From: Diploscapter coronatus | Taxonomy: Eukaryota > Nematoda > Chromadorea > Rhabditida > Rhabditidae | Direction of reading: 5' to 3' | Assembly (NCBI GenBank): GCA_964036155.1 | Contig: OZ038422.1 | Location: forward strand, 2,875,201 to 2,939,200 | DNA: 64,000 nt | Shown: positions 12,501 to 25,657 of the stretch, piece after piece | How positions within the stretch are numbered: position 1 is the first letter of the stretch | Layout: each line of letters begins with the position of its first letter | The notes under the pieces: model-generated | The model's input: only the letters and a program-made list of their open reading frames with translations | Database searches by the model: none | What the model was told of the DNA's origin: nothing | Made by a program: the position numbers and the translations under genes

Positions 12501-13931
12501 GCAGTAATGAACAGAACTACGGGTTATCTGATATGTTTATAAATTTAGGCTTGTTATATTATACGCCGCCGGTACACCGAAACCGTCCTGTATTAGACAC
12601 CGGATTTGAACTAAGGTGAGGAGTGTGGGTGAAAGGGAGAAATAAGAAAAAGAGCCCCGGCGTCGTTTACAGGCAGTGTTGGTGTTCCGAGAATGTATAA
12701 TACAGGAGGCCATAAAATTCCGATGGACAAAATGAAAAAATCGTCTTTAATAGTAACACTTCTTTCTCATGGTCATTAATCAAGAATAATAATTTAGGTC
12801 AGAATATTCTATGGTTCTGTTTCAAGTTTTTTTCTATGATTTGAGATAAAGCTCATAAAAAGTAATTCTGCCAACATACTGCTTGGTGCTCAGCAAAAAA
12901 TATTCCCAAAATTCCCCGAAACTGACCACAAACATCCCTTTCTTTGCCTAATATTGGCCAATTTGCCGTCTGTCGTGCGATGTAATGTTTTAGCGTGCTC
13001 CTTTTCCATTTTCTACGCGCAAATGCAGTGATTGTGCAATCGCATTCGAGCGCGCTGAACCACGGCCACTCTAGCCACTCTCGGAGGACACTTGAATTAG
13101 GCTCCGCATGCCATTCCTAGCCTCGAGCTTAACCCCGGGCTTTCCTTTTTTGGTCTGACCCTGGGAACTAGAGACCTCTATAGTAATACCAAGATGTTCC
13201 AATCTGATACTAAATGATATGAATGCGTCTTAATATAAGACCCCTCGACTGAAATATAATACAAAATTTTCTCAAAATCAGTCTAACCCTATAAGAACTA
13301 AAAACTCCTCCTGACAGGTTCTAGTATCCAAAAACTTGCTAATCGGAACCTTTGAGAAACAAGATTTTATCCAGTCTAACTTGAGAAGATAAGAATTTTG
13401 CTTATTCTACGCTTCTAAGGTCCAAGATTCTTCTTTATCCTAAGCCCTAGCATGGTTCTCTATTAGGTACCCTCTTATGTCTATGTACTTACAGGACCAG
13501 GTGTGCGATATGCAGATCAGATAGCATATAATCAAAATTTATTTTTTGGATTGGAGAGAATTTTTTAAAGGAATAATATTTTTCAGGTGAATTTTATTGC
13601 TAAGAATGGAATGGAATAGTCATTTCCATATCGCAGAATGTAACCCTAGAGAAATTTGAAACTTATGCAAATATCCGCAAAATTATTATATCCGAAAAGG
13701 ATATCTGGGTTGTATAGGTTTCAATGGAAATTGACTGTAGTTCGCAGGAAAACAAATGGTCTCATCGTACCCGAGCAGTATATCATAGAAGGATAAAAAA
13801 TCTCAAAATTTAATTTTTTTTTAAATCAGCAAAAATATAGAAGTAAAAAATGTACTTACTGTAGAAAGGTCGGTCGATGGAGCGGCTGTGGAATAGTAGA
13901 AAATTGCGGACAACAGCAAGTAAATCCGCAT
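6571..13931 (-). CDS. Secreted 12-cysteine protein with hydrophobic, possibly GPI-signal, C-terminus (DUF19/T20D4.11-like candidate)
   Basis: Seven exons on the - strand: 13931-13860, 9630-9490, 8154-8047, 7832-7668, 7292-7224, 7086-6967 and 6717-6571, giving 273 residues. All six introns are phase 0, with GT donors and AG acceptors. Residues 1-16, MRIYLLLSAIFYYSTA, form a good signal peptide. Cysteines are at about 25, 33, 60, 69, 80, 116, 130, 160, 178, 188, 206 and 210, an even number suited to disulfides. Segments such as YACSQEGQEILANHREC resemble nematode DUF19/T20D4.11-like or CPG4-like extracellular domains; that assignment is from memory of the pattern. Residues 211-250 are acidic and low-complexity. 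The end, ITSIMSLFTIMLTYMLFRN, is hydrophobic and could be a GPI-attachment signal or a single membrane anchor. The first intron, 4.2 kb, carries at least two foldback elements. The acceptor of exon 2 (TTTTGAG) is not the usual TTTCAG, so a missed small exon in the big intron is possible. Confidence 0.8.
9702..9847. repeat. Family C foldback element in intron 1 of the cysteine-rich gene
   Basis: The left arm starts GGCTATTTGGAAACTGCG and continues GAGACTACGAGACAT. The right arm contains ATGTCTCGTGTCTCATG and CGCGGTTTCCAAG. The same outer module is found at 44764-44886, with GGAAACCGCGAGACC arms, and a variant at 19226-19322. The centre contains GCGAAATGGTAT and GCGCTATTTC. It is a non-autonomous element by structure and has no coding capacity. 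Confidence 0.7.
12560..12716. repeat. Degenerate inverted repeat
   Basis: The left arm (TATTATACGCCGCCGG, ACACCGA, CCTGTATTAGACACCGG) pairs imperfectly with the right arm (CCCCGGCGTC, TTTACAGG, GGTGTTCCGAG, TGTATAATACAG). The arms are about 50 bp with many mismatches, so it is an older foldback insertion in the intron. Confidence 0.5.
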
Positions 13932-15934
13932 TTTTTGGAGAAAATCAGGCGAAATTGAGGTCTATCACAGGCTGATCAGAAAGACGTCACCACCATCGAC
14001 TGGAACACAAATTGAATCAAATCGAACGAACTGTCAACCAACTGATCGGTTTCAATCTGAAAATTTGTGAATTTGAAAATGACGAAATAAGATGAGATAT
14101 GTTACAAGATAAATCGAGGTTAGATTTAAAAAAGGATGATGGAATAGGGCCAATAGATTAAAAAATCGTCTAAAATTGGATATGATATGAATGAGCAAAC
14201 ACGCTAATGAAACTGAACGATATATTAGCTTGTAAATTTTAGCAGACCAGAGAAATGTTTGAACCAGCGAAATGCGATATGCAAAGAGGTCTAAAGAGCC
14301 AGCAGAAAGAGACACTCTTTGCAAATATCCCCTCTCCCTGTTATGTATCCATTCCCGCATTTGAACATATCGTTTTAGTGGCTTGTAATGGATTTTTGAA
14401 GATTTTTTAAATTTCCCATAACTTTATAAACGATAATAAAAATCGCTCCGATTTTTTCAGGACGATAGTATACGACTAGTTCTAGAAGATGGGCTAAAAT
14501 TCAGAGAAAAAAATGGAAATTAAAATAAAGGCTAACCTTGAAGGTTTGTAATTTTTCAGAGATAATCGAACTCGATCTGGTTTTTTTTTCAAGATAATGG
14601 TACTCGACGAGTTCTGTAAAATGAGATAAAATCCAATTTGATTTGAAACATAAAAACTTAGGAAAGTTAGAACAAGAAAAAATACGACAAAAAATCAAGA
14701 TTTTGGGCTCAAAATGGGATAATCTAAAATCTGAGTTGCAAGAGTGCGCGAGAGATACATCATCGACCCATCATCGCCAGATATGGCAAACAAGCGGGTT
14801 GTTAACGAGAAGCCAACAACGAGAAATGGAGTAGAGAGAAGAGGGGGAGAAGAACGCAGAAGAAAGAAGGAAGAAGAGAGCAAGAAGTAGAGAGAAAAAG
14901 AGAAAGAAAAACTTTAGAGCAGCTGTATGGCGCGACAAAAACGCTAAAAAGGCATGAAATTAGAAGTTTTTGACTAGATTTAGACGCGATTTGCAGAAAC
15001 ATAAAACCAAGGGAAAATGCACTTTTGGAAAGGAATCTAGCAAACAGAATCGAAATGTTTCCGAAATTTTGAAAGGAAAATTGAATATTTGATTTTAAAT
15101 TTGTTTTTACATCTGATAGCCGCTCTGAATAAACTCATTGGGACTTTGTAAAATTTTAAATGTTTAGAAAAATTTGGCAGAAAAGTAAAGATTTTAAAGT
15201 GTAGTCAATTCAGAATTGTTCCATTATAAAGCCAATTTGAAGAAAAGCAGAAAAATCCTCGAAATCGTTTACTATTAGAAAAAATTGAGATTTCATGTCT
15301 TGAATGCGTAAAATATGATGAGAAATCGCAGAATGTGCATGAATGCCAAACCATGTAAATGAGCTATTGAAAGCTTTTTCTCGCAGTGAGAAGGGAGTCT
15401 CTTGGGAGAGAAAATAGAAAAAGACGAAAAAATATCAAAGAAAGCACGCAAATCTGCATAAATGGGATAGGTTAGGAGCTAGATAATTAGAAAAAAAAAC
15501 TTAGAGAAAAACAAAAAGTCAACGAATAATGACGACAAGTAATCAGATAATGGATGAAAGCAAACGAAAACAACAAAATAATAGAGAAGAAAATCTCGGA
15601 GGAAAAAATAAAAACTCGCATAAGACAGAAAATCAGATCATGAAATCAGAAAATGTAAAAAGACAGAAAATAAAAGAAATATGAAAAACATAGGATAAAA
15701 ACTGAATAAAAAGCTTGATGAAATTGAAAACATGCGCTTAGCAAATCGCGTATATAGAAAACGACAAAGTAAGTGCGAAAGAAATAGTCATCTTTTCTGA
15801 AGAGACGGAAAAAGAAGAAGGAGAACTTTGCCAAGAGCTGGAAAGGAGGGGCAAAGAAGGAAAGAAAGCAGATGGAGGCAGAATCGATGCTCTTGCGCAT
15901 GCACACGAAAGCTAAAGGTCTGAAGCTGAAGCCT

Positions 15935-16200
15935 GGCGAAAAGAAGCTAGGTTGCTGAATGTTTAGAGGAACATGAACAACGAGGTGACAATTGTCTAGG
16001 TGAGGGTGGAAGCATAAGAGATTAGGCTAGCAGATGATACAAGGGTTCTAAAGTTGGAAATTTACTAAGTTCAGAGAATTTTGAGATCTTGAAGTAGCAT
16101 TTGAAGCAAGATTGCTGAATGTGCTAGAGGACGATGAACAGCAAGACGACAACTGTCTAGGTAAGGGCGAGAGCATACCAAATTAAGCTAGACTAAGAAA
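15935..16200. repeat. Degenerate direct duplication, two copies about 160 bp apart
   Basis: Copies begin with TTGCTGAATG at 15952 and 16112 and run about 85 bp, to AGCATA in both. They share CTAGAGGA/TTAGAGGA, GATGAACA/CATGAACA, GACAAYTGTCTAGGT and RAGGGYG blocks. Many differences are at what would be third codon positions, but upstream stops and a 1-nt indel break the frame between copies. Confidence 0.6.
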
Positions 16201-19200
16201 ATTATTTAACTATGATATGAAGACTTCTGAACATGAAGTGCAATGATACTAGAATAAAATGAATTTCTGATAATGATAAGTAAAGGATAACTTGAAGATA
16301 GGCTAGGATGAACCAATACACAAGCCAAATTGGACAACTATAAGAAAATTTGCTCCCGAAGTGAGCCAATTTCCCATCGGTCAACTCTCGACCTATTTCC
16401 GACACGGGAAAAACGCTCACTTCAATGGGTTGGTTGACTCTCTTTTAGTGGACCAATTTGGTACAAATTTGCAAAGAAAGAAATTCACTACATAAACTTC
16501 GCTTTATGAAGATCAACTAGCTATGGGCTTGAAATCGGTTTCACAGGACTATGGCTTTAAACTGATACGTTTCCAGAAAATATCATGGCAAAACAAGTAA
16601 ATAGTCTAATGGTCGCACGCAGAATTCGAAAGAAAGAAATAAAGCTAAAAATGAAAGAAAATAATAATCAACTTTACTTCTGCTCAAGACAAATGCTCTT
16701 CCGCTCGTTATTGGAGCAACAACCTTGGAACGCCTAATAAGGCTATGAGAAATAGAGGCAAATCGCCTAAATAAAGACACAATTGGTCACGGATTAGGGC
16801 ATAATCCTCTAGCCGCAAAGGGGAAATAGAAGATGAGAAGCTAGAGGATAATAAGGAAAACAAAATGTGGACGAGATCTCAACAGTTTAGGAAAATGTGA
16901 AATTTTGAAAATTATTATATTTTTAGATTGACTATATCACAACTGTTCGAAAATTGCTGAGGATTAAAATAATTTTATCAAGGAAAATTATAAAATATAG
17001 AAAATAAAAAAAAATAAAAACGTAAAGGCGATGAAAATAGTGTGAGAATATGAAAAATTAAAAGTTATATGGCGGAATCTTATAAAATGAGATTTTCGGT
17101 CGCGAAAAATAACCCCATAAGCCCCAATCGACTTTCGAGAAAAGGCCTTATTTACGAGCGAAAGATGGCCGCCAGAACTCGCCCGGAAAGAAAATAACAA
17201 ATGAATGAGTGAAAAATGAAGGAACGGCTCGAATATAGACTTTTGGTTTATAGAGGTTTAAAAGAATTTTTAGGACTTCACAAGGTTTTAGAAATATGAC
17301 AAAATAGACAACAAAAATATCAAGATATTTCTTCAAGCTTCTTCAAAATTGTTTATAGGTGGACTGATGAGAAAATTCCTGGAATTATGTTTCAAAAGTT
17401 TAGTCATCGATTAGTAATTCGCTAAAATTATTGGGTCTCTAAGTTTTTTTTTTACAAAATGAATATAAATTTAAAAAAGGCAAAAAAAACCTCTAGATGC
17501 TCGCTTTTTCTGATTGAATTTATCTATTCGTTTATCTTCTGCTCGCTTTTTCGATTAAATTAGTGTGAGTCTCGGGTCTATTTGCTATGCAATTACATGC
17601 CTTTAATGGGAGACATTCAATGAAAGAAACAAGCCATGAAAAATGCTGGAAAGAAGACGAAGGCATCGACAAATGTTGGGAAAATTGATACAAATGAGCT
17701 GCAAAAATGTAAGCGGAAAGATGAATTGCATAGCACGAGAAAGAATATATAAACGCAATATATAAACAGAATGTATGAAGAAAATTTAGATCTATGAAAA
17801 AGTTAAATACATGATCATTTTAAGTCTCATGGAATTCTATAGTAGATTCGTGTTAAATTTTAAAGTATTAGTTTTCAATGTCATTTTAGATATGATGAGT
17901 TTAAATCTAATTGATCCAAAAATTCACGATTAGTATATAGGAAATGATGATTTAAAACTATACTTACGCTTATCCACTATATATGACTAAAAGTGGATGT
18001 ATAAAATTTCTAATCTCAAACATAGATTATCGAATTGAGATATTAGTCAGATGAAAAGTCGCAATATACAGGTGTTAAATAAAGAAACATACGTATAAAA
18101 ACCTATATGTAAAAATGCAATATATGTGTGGATTTGCTTTGGGGAGAAATCGAATTTGCGGCTTACAACTCTTTTTTCCCTCCCTTCTCACTTTTCTCGC
18201 CGCCGAGGACGGCTGCAATTCGAAGAGTGCATTTCTGCTGAATTTCAGCGTTTCTGCGGCAGGTGTGAATTTCATGTCACAATAATCACACTCACAGCAA
18301 AAACTACTAACCGCTGAGAAATCTGAAGGGAATTTTTGATGACTTGTTTTATTATTGAGAATAATTTTGTTGCTATTTTGTAACGCCAGATGCGACGGAG
18401 TTAACCAACCAACCAACCTACTTTGATAATCTATAATCCTGACAAGAAATTCTGAAGCCCATGAAGTATTTAGAAAATTTTTCGAATGATATCACGAAAT
18501 TTGTAATGTATGAATTCTTCTGATAGGATAGCTCATAATAATGATCCACTTGAATTAAAATTCTACTATTTTCTCTTTAATCAATATAAGTCCTGCAACA
18601 TAACGCAATAAATAATAGCTAAAAACGAAAAAATTGCAAAAATACCCATGCAGTAAAACTAAAAGTGAGTGATGAATAAAAATCGCTGAAAAATGTCAGC
18701 TGATGCTCAAAGGAAGCGAAAAAACGAAAAACGCTGGGCTAGAAGGAATTTGAAAAATGACTGGTTTCTGCAGGAGGCTTGACGAAAATGTATCGCTGAT
18801 CTCAAGGAACATCTTATCAGAGACGCAGATTTCTTTGGCAGAGTCACTTATCCTTTAACACTAGAAAGGTCAGAGATATAGAGGAAATAAAAAAAGACGA
18901 AATTTCATGATGAAGCGTGTTCTGGTGGAGCAAAAAAGCGGTGGCATAAAAAGTTGAAGATGAATGTCATAAGTTCGCAAGCAACAAGCGAATAAAAAGA
19001 ATACATAAAACGAGAATAATGAAGTTGGGGAAATTATCGAATATCTTTAAATTTAGGAATAGTAGGTTTCAAATTTAATGAGAATCAGTTTATATCTCAA
19101 ATAATTGATAAACTAGTTTTCGCGAACTTTATTAAATAGTCAAAATTTGCCATTCTTCAGAGTCGATAAGATTATGAAGGAAAACACGAGAATACATTCG

Positions 19201-19225
19201 AACTTCAAATCCAATTCTCACTTTG

Positions 19226-19322
19226 CAACTTGGAAACCTCAAGCCATGCGAAATAGTGGGAAAAGAATCGTATTCCCTACCATCTCTAACCCTATTTCGC
19301 ATGGCTTGAGGTTTCCAAATAG
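19226..19322. repeat. Strong foldback element (perfect 27-bp arms)
   Basis: The left arm 19230-19256 and right arm 19292-19318 are perfect reverse complements. Both carry TTGGAAACCTCAAGCC outside and GCGAAATAG inside. The 35-bp loop holds TGGGAAAAGAATC. The outer TTGGAAAC and the inner GCGAAATAG modules are shared with the elements at 9702 and 44764, while the middle of the arm differs. The perfect pairing suggests a recent insertion or selection for the hairpin. Confidence 0.8.
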
Positions 19323-22300
19323 TCTTTCCACTTTCATATCGCATCATATAGTCACTTTATTCAGGACATTTGGCATTTGTAATTCTTAAATCCGGAAAAT
19401 TCCATTTTAAAATCCAAAAAATCTAGTACAACTTTGAAACATAGAAACTTGAAAATGTCTGCGATAGTTCGCTTTTATGTTTTTCGTTTTTTGAGAAGTA
19501 AATCCGTTTAGATTGAGAAACGATGCAGGCCTTTTCGGCTGCATTTCCGGTGCTCTGCGCGGCTGAATCTAAGCCTCATCAAGTAACGAGAAGACAGGAC
19601 GGCAGAATGAAAATCGCATGAAATGCAAAGAATCAGGAAAAATGCGAGTAAAGTGAAAAGGAGCAGAGTCCGTCTAGTCAAATAGTAAGATGCTAGAATT
19701 TACAGAATTTGATTTTTTGCAAAAAAAAATCAAGGAATAACACAAAAATTAGACTAAAATGTAGTTGCATACAATTTGTTCTGTAAAAAGTTATACTTTT
19801 ACAGGAAAAAGGATAGCGCATCAGGCGAAGTTAAAAGTAAAATCACCTACACAAATCTCATGCTATTTTCGATTTTTTAGTTTCTTTTTGTTTAATAGGA
19901 TCGCGATAACTTCACATAGCTTAGAAATTGAGATGGGGAAAAAGTGAGACGAAAAAGAACGAGGGTCCCTTCTAGACGGAGCAGAGGGGCTCATGCCAGA
20001 CACATAGAAAAGAACGCAAGAAAGCTAGGATTAGAAAAAAGAGTCGAGTCGATAATAGCAAAGTAATGCAGCAGTAGAGTGAAATGACAGAGGTTCTTGA
20101 AGGAATACGAATGATCTTCATGGCAAAATTTAGACATTTTGCTTAGCTGATAAGTTACTTGGCTGCAGAAGCAACACAATTGCAAAATAACGATTTTCAA
20201 AGTGCTACGAGTTATCTTGAAACCCATCTGATTGTTCGTAAGATCTGTTTACAAAGACTGTAGCCGTAATGATTGAAATAAGGATGAATTTGGGTAGATT
20301 ATCAACACTTTTAAAACCTATAAAAATAAAGGCTCGAAAATTTCGCAAAACTCCGTCTAAATTTAGCACCTTATTATTTATCGGCAAGATTTCTCGTATC
20401 TATAAGTGGATATATGGCGTGTGTTCACGAGGAAGTCGTTTGCATGGAACATTGGGTCCTGGGCCTGGATTTGATGACTCCAGACTATAAGGGGGTGGCA
20501 CATTGCAATCTTTCTAGGCCCTATTATGAAGGACCAATTTGAATTAAAAGGGACGAAAGATCTAGGGAAAATAGTGCGTGATGAAGGGAAATAGCAGAGG
20601 ATTTAGAGATAAAATAAGATCTAGAAAACTTTGAAATAGCTTGAATAGAGGAAAATAAAGAGAAAATGGTGAAATATGGTTGAATTTAGAGGGAAAAGAG
20701 ATAGAAGGATGAGACACTTGGATTCAAGGGATAGAAGAAGATGTAGAACATAGAAGAAATAGCATGAGCCTAAAATAAGAAAAAAAGATAGAAAGATGGA
20801 GAAATATCCTAGGATTCTGAGAGGTGTAGAGAATGCCACAAGGAACCTGAAAGTGGGAGCTAAATAGATATCAGAGAGGAAAGGATAGAAAGAAAGAAGG
20901 GCAAAAGGGGTAGAAAGAAAGAACTAAAGAGTCAGAAAGGAAGTTGGATGTTGAGTGAAAGCTAAAGCTGAACGGAAAGGAAGGGAGAGACGGAACGCTG
21001 CTGAGTATTCATGAAATGAAAGAGCAGTCAAAGGGGAGGTTGAAATGGCACCAACCAATCCGAATTCGGATTGAGAGAGAAATGAATGAAAATGAATGGG
21101 AATGATGATGAAATGGAAGTGAGCAGTAGAGATATGGGAACATAGTCCGATTTGGGATCAGAATTTTAGTGAAGATCAACTTTTCTAACTAAAAACTTCA
21201 ATGGATCAAATTTGGATCGGTTTTGGTGGAAACTAGCTTCAGTCATTTGTAATCAAGCAAAATTTAGACAGGATATAAAGTTTGGGAATATAATGTCGAT
21301 GAGCCGATGAATCTAATATTGTGTAATCTATGTTAAGTTGATAGCAGTTAGAATGAAACATATCAGAAAGTTTGAATAAATAAAATCTGAAACTTCGAAC
21401 CTCCCCAACAAAAACGAAGCATCGAAAAATCCTTCTTTCATGCTACCTTTCTCTAAGAGAAGAAAAGCCTCACGTGTGATTTTCACAATTTGAGGCTTCT
21501 ATCCTCGAAAATCTTCTCGCCAAAAGTAGCTTCGCGATTTTTGCGGCCTCTTTTCTGCTCAATTTGATGCCTTCCCTCTCTCGATTTTTTGCGTGTAAAT
21601 TGAATTTCACGACGAGAGTCAAAAACGGCAAAAATGCCGCAAAATACGGCAAAATCTCGGGACAATCAGAAGAAAATCTGCTGAAAAACGGAGAAAATGG
21701 GAATAAAAAAGGAAAAACGCGAATAAAAGCTCCCTTTCGAGGATAGAGTAATGCACTCTCATTAGAAGAAGACGCGCAGAGGATAAAGCTAAAGGGAGAA
21801 AGAATAAAAGAGTAAGTTGAGAGAGAGAGAGAGGGACATGAAATGAGAGATAGAAGAGATGAAAAGGAAGTTAGAGAGTATTAAAAGTCAGACGAGAAAA
21901 AGATAGAGAAAGAAAGAGTTTTCTGAAAAATACACGTAAAATTTTTTATATTTTTGGGGTAAAAAATTCATAAATTGATATTTTGATGATATCAAAGAAT
22001 TTTTTTTATAAAAAAAATGTACAAATCTAGAAATTTTGGGATAAAAATTCATGTTGTTGATAACAGTGTAAAGGGATATTATGAGCAGCGATACTTAGCT
22101 GTTGATTTATTTATTCTTTTCAGTTGAATTTCGGCAGGAAGAAAATGGACACCTGTTAGCGCAATTTGTCGGACATCAATCAATGAAAAACGCTTGATTG
22201 AAGTGGCAATAAACTTTCCTGCAATGTTTCAAATTTTAATGCGCTTCAAATGAATCTTATTATGGTAAATCGCCCATGAATTTGTTACCAAAATATAACG

Positions 22301-22493
22301 AAAATAACTCAAGATATCACTACCGTTTCGATACCAAAATATGAAGCAAAAATGTAAGTTTCAGATAAAAGTAGGGTAATTTGAAGCATCTTCAAAATAT
22401 TTCACCAATGAATGCGCTCACAATAATAAAATCGTTAACCAACTTCTTATTTAGCCTCTTCTTCAGTCAATGAATTATTCCAAGAAAATGCCT

Positions 22494-22705
22494 AAGCATT
22501 ACGTATGAAAAACATGCGTGCAATGTGCATAAAATCGGCTGACTTGAAGCTTGTTTGAAATATCAGCTAGGGTTCAACCTCAAATAAAGCATAGAGAAAT
22601 CGAACTTTTTAACTTTGATCTTACCCGTGTTATCTCGAGAAAATGCCTAAACACTGCTAACAAAAACATGAATGCAATGTGCATAAAATTGGGTGAGTTG
22701 TGCAG
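22494..22705. repeat. Degenerate direct duplication, two copies 145 bp apart
   Basis: GAAAATGCCTAARCAYT followed by AAAAACATG, TGCAATGTGCATAAAAT and GGKTGASTTG occurs at 22494 and again at 22639. The copies are about 65 bp and roughly 80 percent identical by eye. No coding frame is shared. Confidence 0.6.
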
Positions 22706-23713
22706 AAAAACGGGAGAGGCAATAATCGAGTGAAAGAAGGAGGGAAGTGAAGCGTGCCGACAGAGGGCAGAGGACCACTCGACATGCAGAAAACACGCTA
22801 ACCGAGTTTTTATAGGTCGATGCACTTTTGGTAAGGGAAATATGTGAATCTCAGAATTTTTTCTGGAGATAGCCTGGGAAAGTAGTAGCTTCAGTATATC
22901 AAGGTATACAAATTCCCTAGAGTAGATTAGGAAACGTTTTTATCTAAACGTACTATTTTGTAAATGCTGAGTTCTTAGGTCTATATATTTTAGGAGACAA
23001 ATTTGGATCTTTGAATTTTTCCATGGTCTAATTTTAAGATACTGAATTTTTAAGTGGTTTATAGAAAAGTTGTTGGTAGCACCATTTTCTATTACCTTTT
23101 TTCGTCTCGCAGGTAAAAGTATATCGCTTCGGAAAACAAATATGATGGTCATTGTGTAAAAGTACAAAGACATCCGAGCATAGTGGTGTAGATTTTGAAA
23201 ATACAAGGATAAGATTTCAAGAAAAAAATGTTCGTGGTTTGTTTCAACAAATGCTGCTGGTGTAAGGTATTCAGTAGAGTTAATAAAAGAACTTCTGTTC
23301 TAACAGCGAATCAAAAGCTATCAAATCAATCAATTTTTGGTAGGTATCAAAAACTTAATGCTTAAGCAAAATGCTCAAAATATGATCTTATAGTCTTATC
23401 ATTTTTAAAGGTAAAAAATCACGATTCCTATCGAATAAATCCTTTCAAATAGCTCTCCAAACTCAAGAAAATCAATTATAGGATATTTCAGCTCATGTTT
23501 AGCATCAAAATACAGTTCACCGTTTTCCTAATCGCCTAAATCCCATCCTTTCTTGCCAATCATGCCATTTCCTATTTTCCTTTTGTATGTTTTATGCATG
23601 TCCTTGTGGGCTAATCTTTATTTGGTCTGCCTGCCCAAAAAGGAAACAGCAGTTGGTTTCAGATTACCGGGAGACGAAACACGCCTGCTGTGCCAGAATA
23701 GAGCCATATTTGG

Positions 23714-23912
23714 TTAGCAAAATGGCGAATATCACAAAAGACAAAGGGGACTAATTTAGTCGTTGAGCAACAAACCATGCGGTATTTTGCTACCAAAATA
23801 TTTTCGCCCAGTTTTGTGTGCAGAAATATTTTAGTAGCAAAATGACGAAATGGCCAATATCATAAGAGACAAAGGTCAATAGAGGGGACTAATAGTGACT
23901 AATTTGATAATT
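23714..23912. repeat. Degenerate direct plus inverted repeat
   Basis: TAGCAAAATG-CGAA, then AATATCA-AA-AGACAAAGG and GGGGACTAAT, occurs twice, from 23714 and from 23835. Between the copies GCTACCAAAATATTTT pairs with AAATATTTTAGTAGC. It looks like a decayed composite of a small repeat. Confidence 0.5.
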
Positions 23913-25657
23913 GAAATGGTCACAAAGGGGTGATTCCTTTGAAAATACCGTTCATGTGTATGCTATGCCAATTTTCAACAATTGCAGCCAATTAATTTAG
24001 CAAAACTATTGAACAGTTGAGAATTTTTGAATAGAATCGCATCGAAGTGTATCTAAATGGATACAGATTTTTAGCATTACGTAACAAAATGTAGCGATCT
24101 CAAGTCGTAAGAAGTTATATTGTAGACGACCGCTAACTTGAGACGAAATAAATAACGCGCAAATTAGAATATGCAAAGTGTGCATTGCGTATGCACAAAC
24201 AGTCGTCTGACTCATTTCTTGAAGATGATTTAATAGCGTAAAGTTTGCTGCAGACAGCGTGCTAATTTCTGTGCACCAAAAGACAGTGTTATTTCCTTTG
24301 TCTCAAGTAATCGATCATTAACAATAATAATGAATCTCACAATGGCCAATCAACAGTCCATCCAGAGCGAAAATAAATTTTCCAATAAAACCACTTGCCA
24401 AAAACCAGCTATCGTACCCTATGATTTTACGCGTAAATGGAGCGTGTCGCTTTGAAGAGTTTGACAGCTCTGCTACACTTTTGGCCAGTGATGAAATAAT
24501 TGCAAAAATGAAAAATGTTTCGAAATTTTTCGAATGTAAGCATAAATTGAAAGTGAACCAGTAGTTAGAGGTTTTGAAGTAAAATAAAACATTGAAGTTT
24601 ATCCCGTGAATAATCCGACGACATTGTAAAAGTGCTCGATCATCCAATCAAAAGTGCTCCGGTTAATGTGATTAGAATGGATTTGAATGAGATGTGTAAA
24701 GTCTTCATCCCATCCGACTTTAAGCCCCTATATTTCGACACATAGCGAGAGGGCGCGCAGGTGTAAGAGACTTTGGTCACTTGCCGTAATTCGCGTATTT
24801 CTCTCTGTGTTCGTGTTGTTTTCGGTCGCACCTTGTCACCAGCTCATTACAGCTGCGCATCACATTTGCATTTCCCCGAAAATTCGTATGGATTCTTTTC
24901 CGTCTCTTATCTTCTCATACTATTTCTACCAAAAATACTTTTGACAAAGAAATGAAAATTACAAGGTTGACATCTCAAAAAAAGGCTTTCTTCACGAAAA
25001 TTGTCAGTTTTCTAGAATGATTGATATAAAATTGGTTTACAAAGGGATAATTATCAAAGAATCGAAATTTTTGAGATTTCTTATTCAAATACTTTTTCTA
25101 TTTCACCACGATTAGCACTAATAAAATATTTCCAACGATGAATTTCAAAAATTTAAAAACATGAAACTTCAGGAAATAGAAACTAAAAGTTCAAAATACG
25201 AATAAAATGGCAAAATTCGAAAATTCAGATTAAAATTTGAGCTCTCGGATTGAAGAATCAAAATTTGAGCCACTGGGTTTGGATGCTGCGAAGAGTGACA
25301 GCTAAACTTACAGAGAAAATCGTTTTTTTTTTCTTTTCTCCCATTTCTTCCTACTTAACTTTCTACTATTTCAACAGATCTGTTCATATTTTTCTCTAAT
25401 CGCCTTCTATTTTTCCACTTTTTCTTTTTGCAAATAAAGCGCGCATTATTTCTTTGAAGTTCTGTGCTTTTTCCGCTCAAAAATCGCGATATTTCTAGGA
25501 TTTTTAATTCTTTTTCTATGCTGAAAATCTTCTATTTCATCGGGTTTATCCTAATTTTTCGCCAATTTTCTTAAAATCTCGGGTTATTTCTCGAATTTTC
25601 AACATCTCTATTTTATCCGTCGCGCATTTACTATTTAGCCACTTTTTATCCGTCCGA

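Larger units (their letters stand above)
9631..13859. other. Long (4.2 kb) first intron of the cysteine-rich gene
   Basis: Contains the foldback at 9702-9847, an older inverted repeat at 12560-12716 and a purine-rich tract at about 12045-12240 on the + strand. A GC-richer patch lies at about 12960-13150. No internal exon with matching phase was found. Its size against the 0.3-1.5 kb introns elsewhere in the gene suggests growth by insertion. Confidence 0.5.

Noticed and set aside
24640..24955. GC-richer stretch with overlapping open frames on both strands
   Set aside because: No domain, no exon chain and no start context. It may be a regulatory patch but there is no positive evidence.
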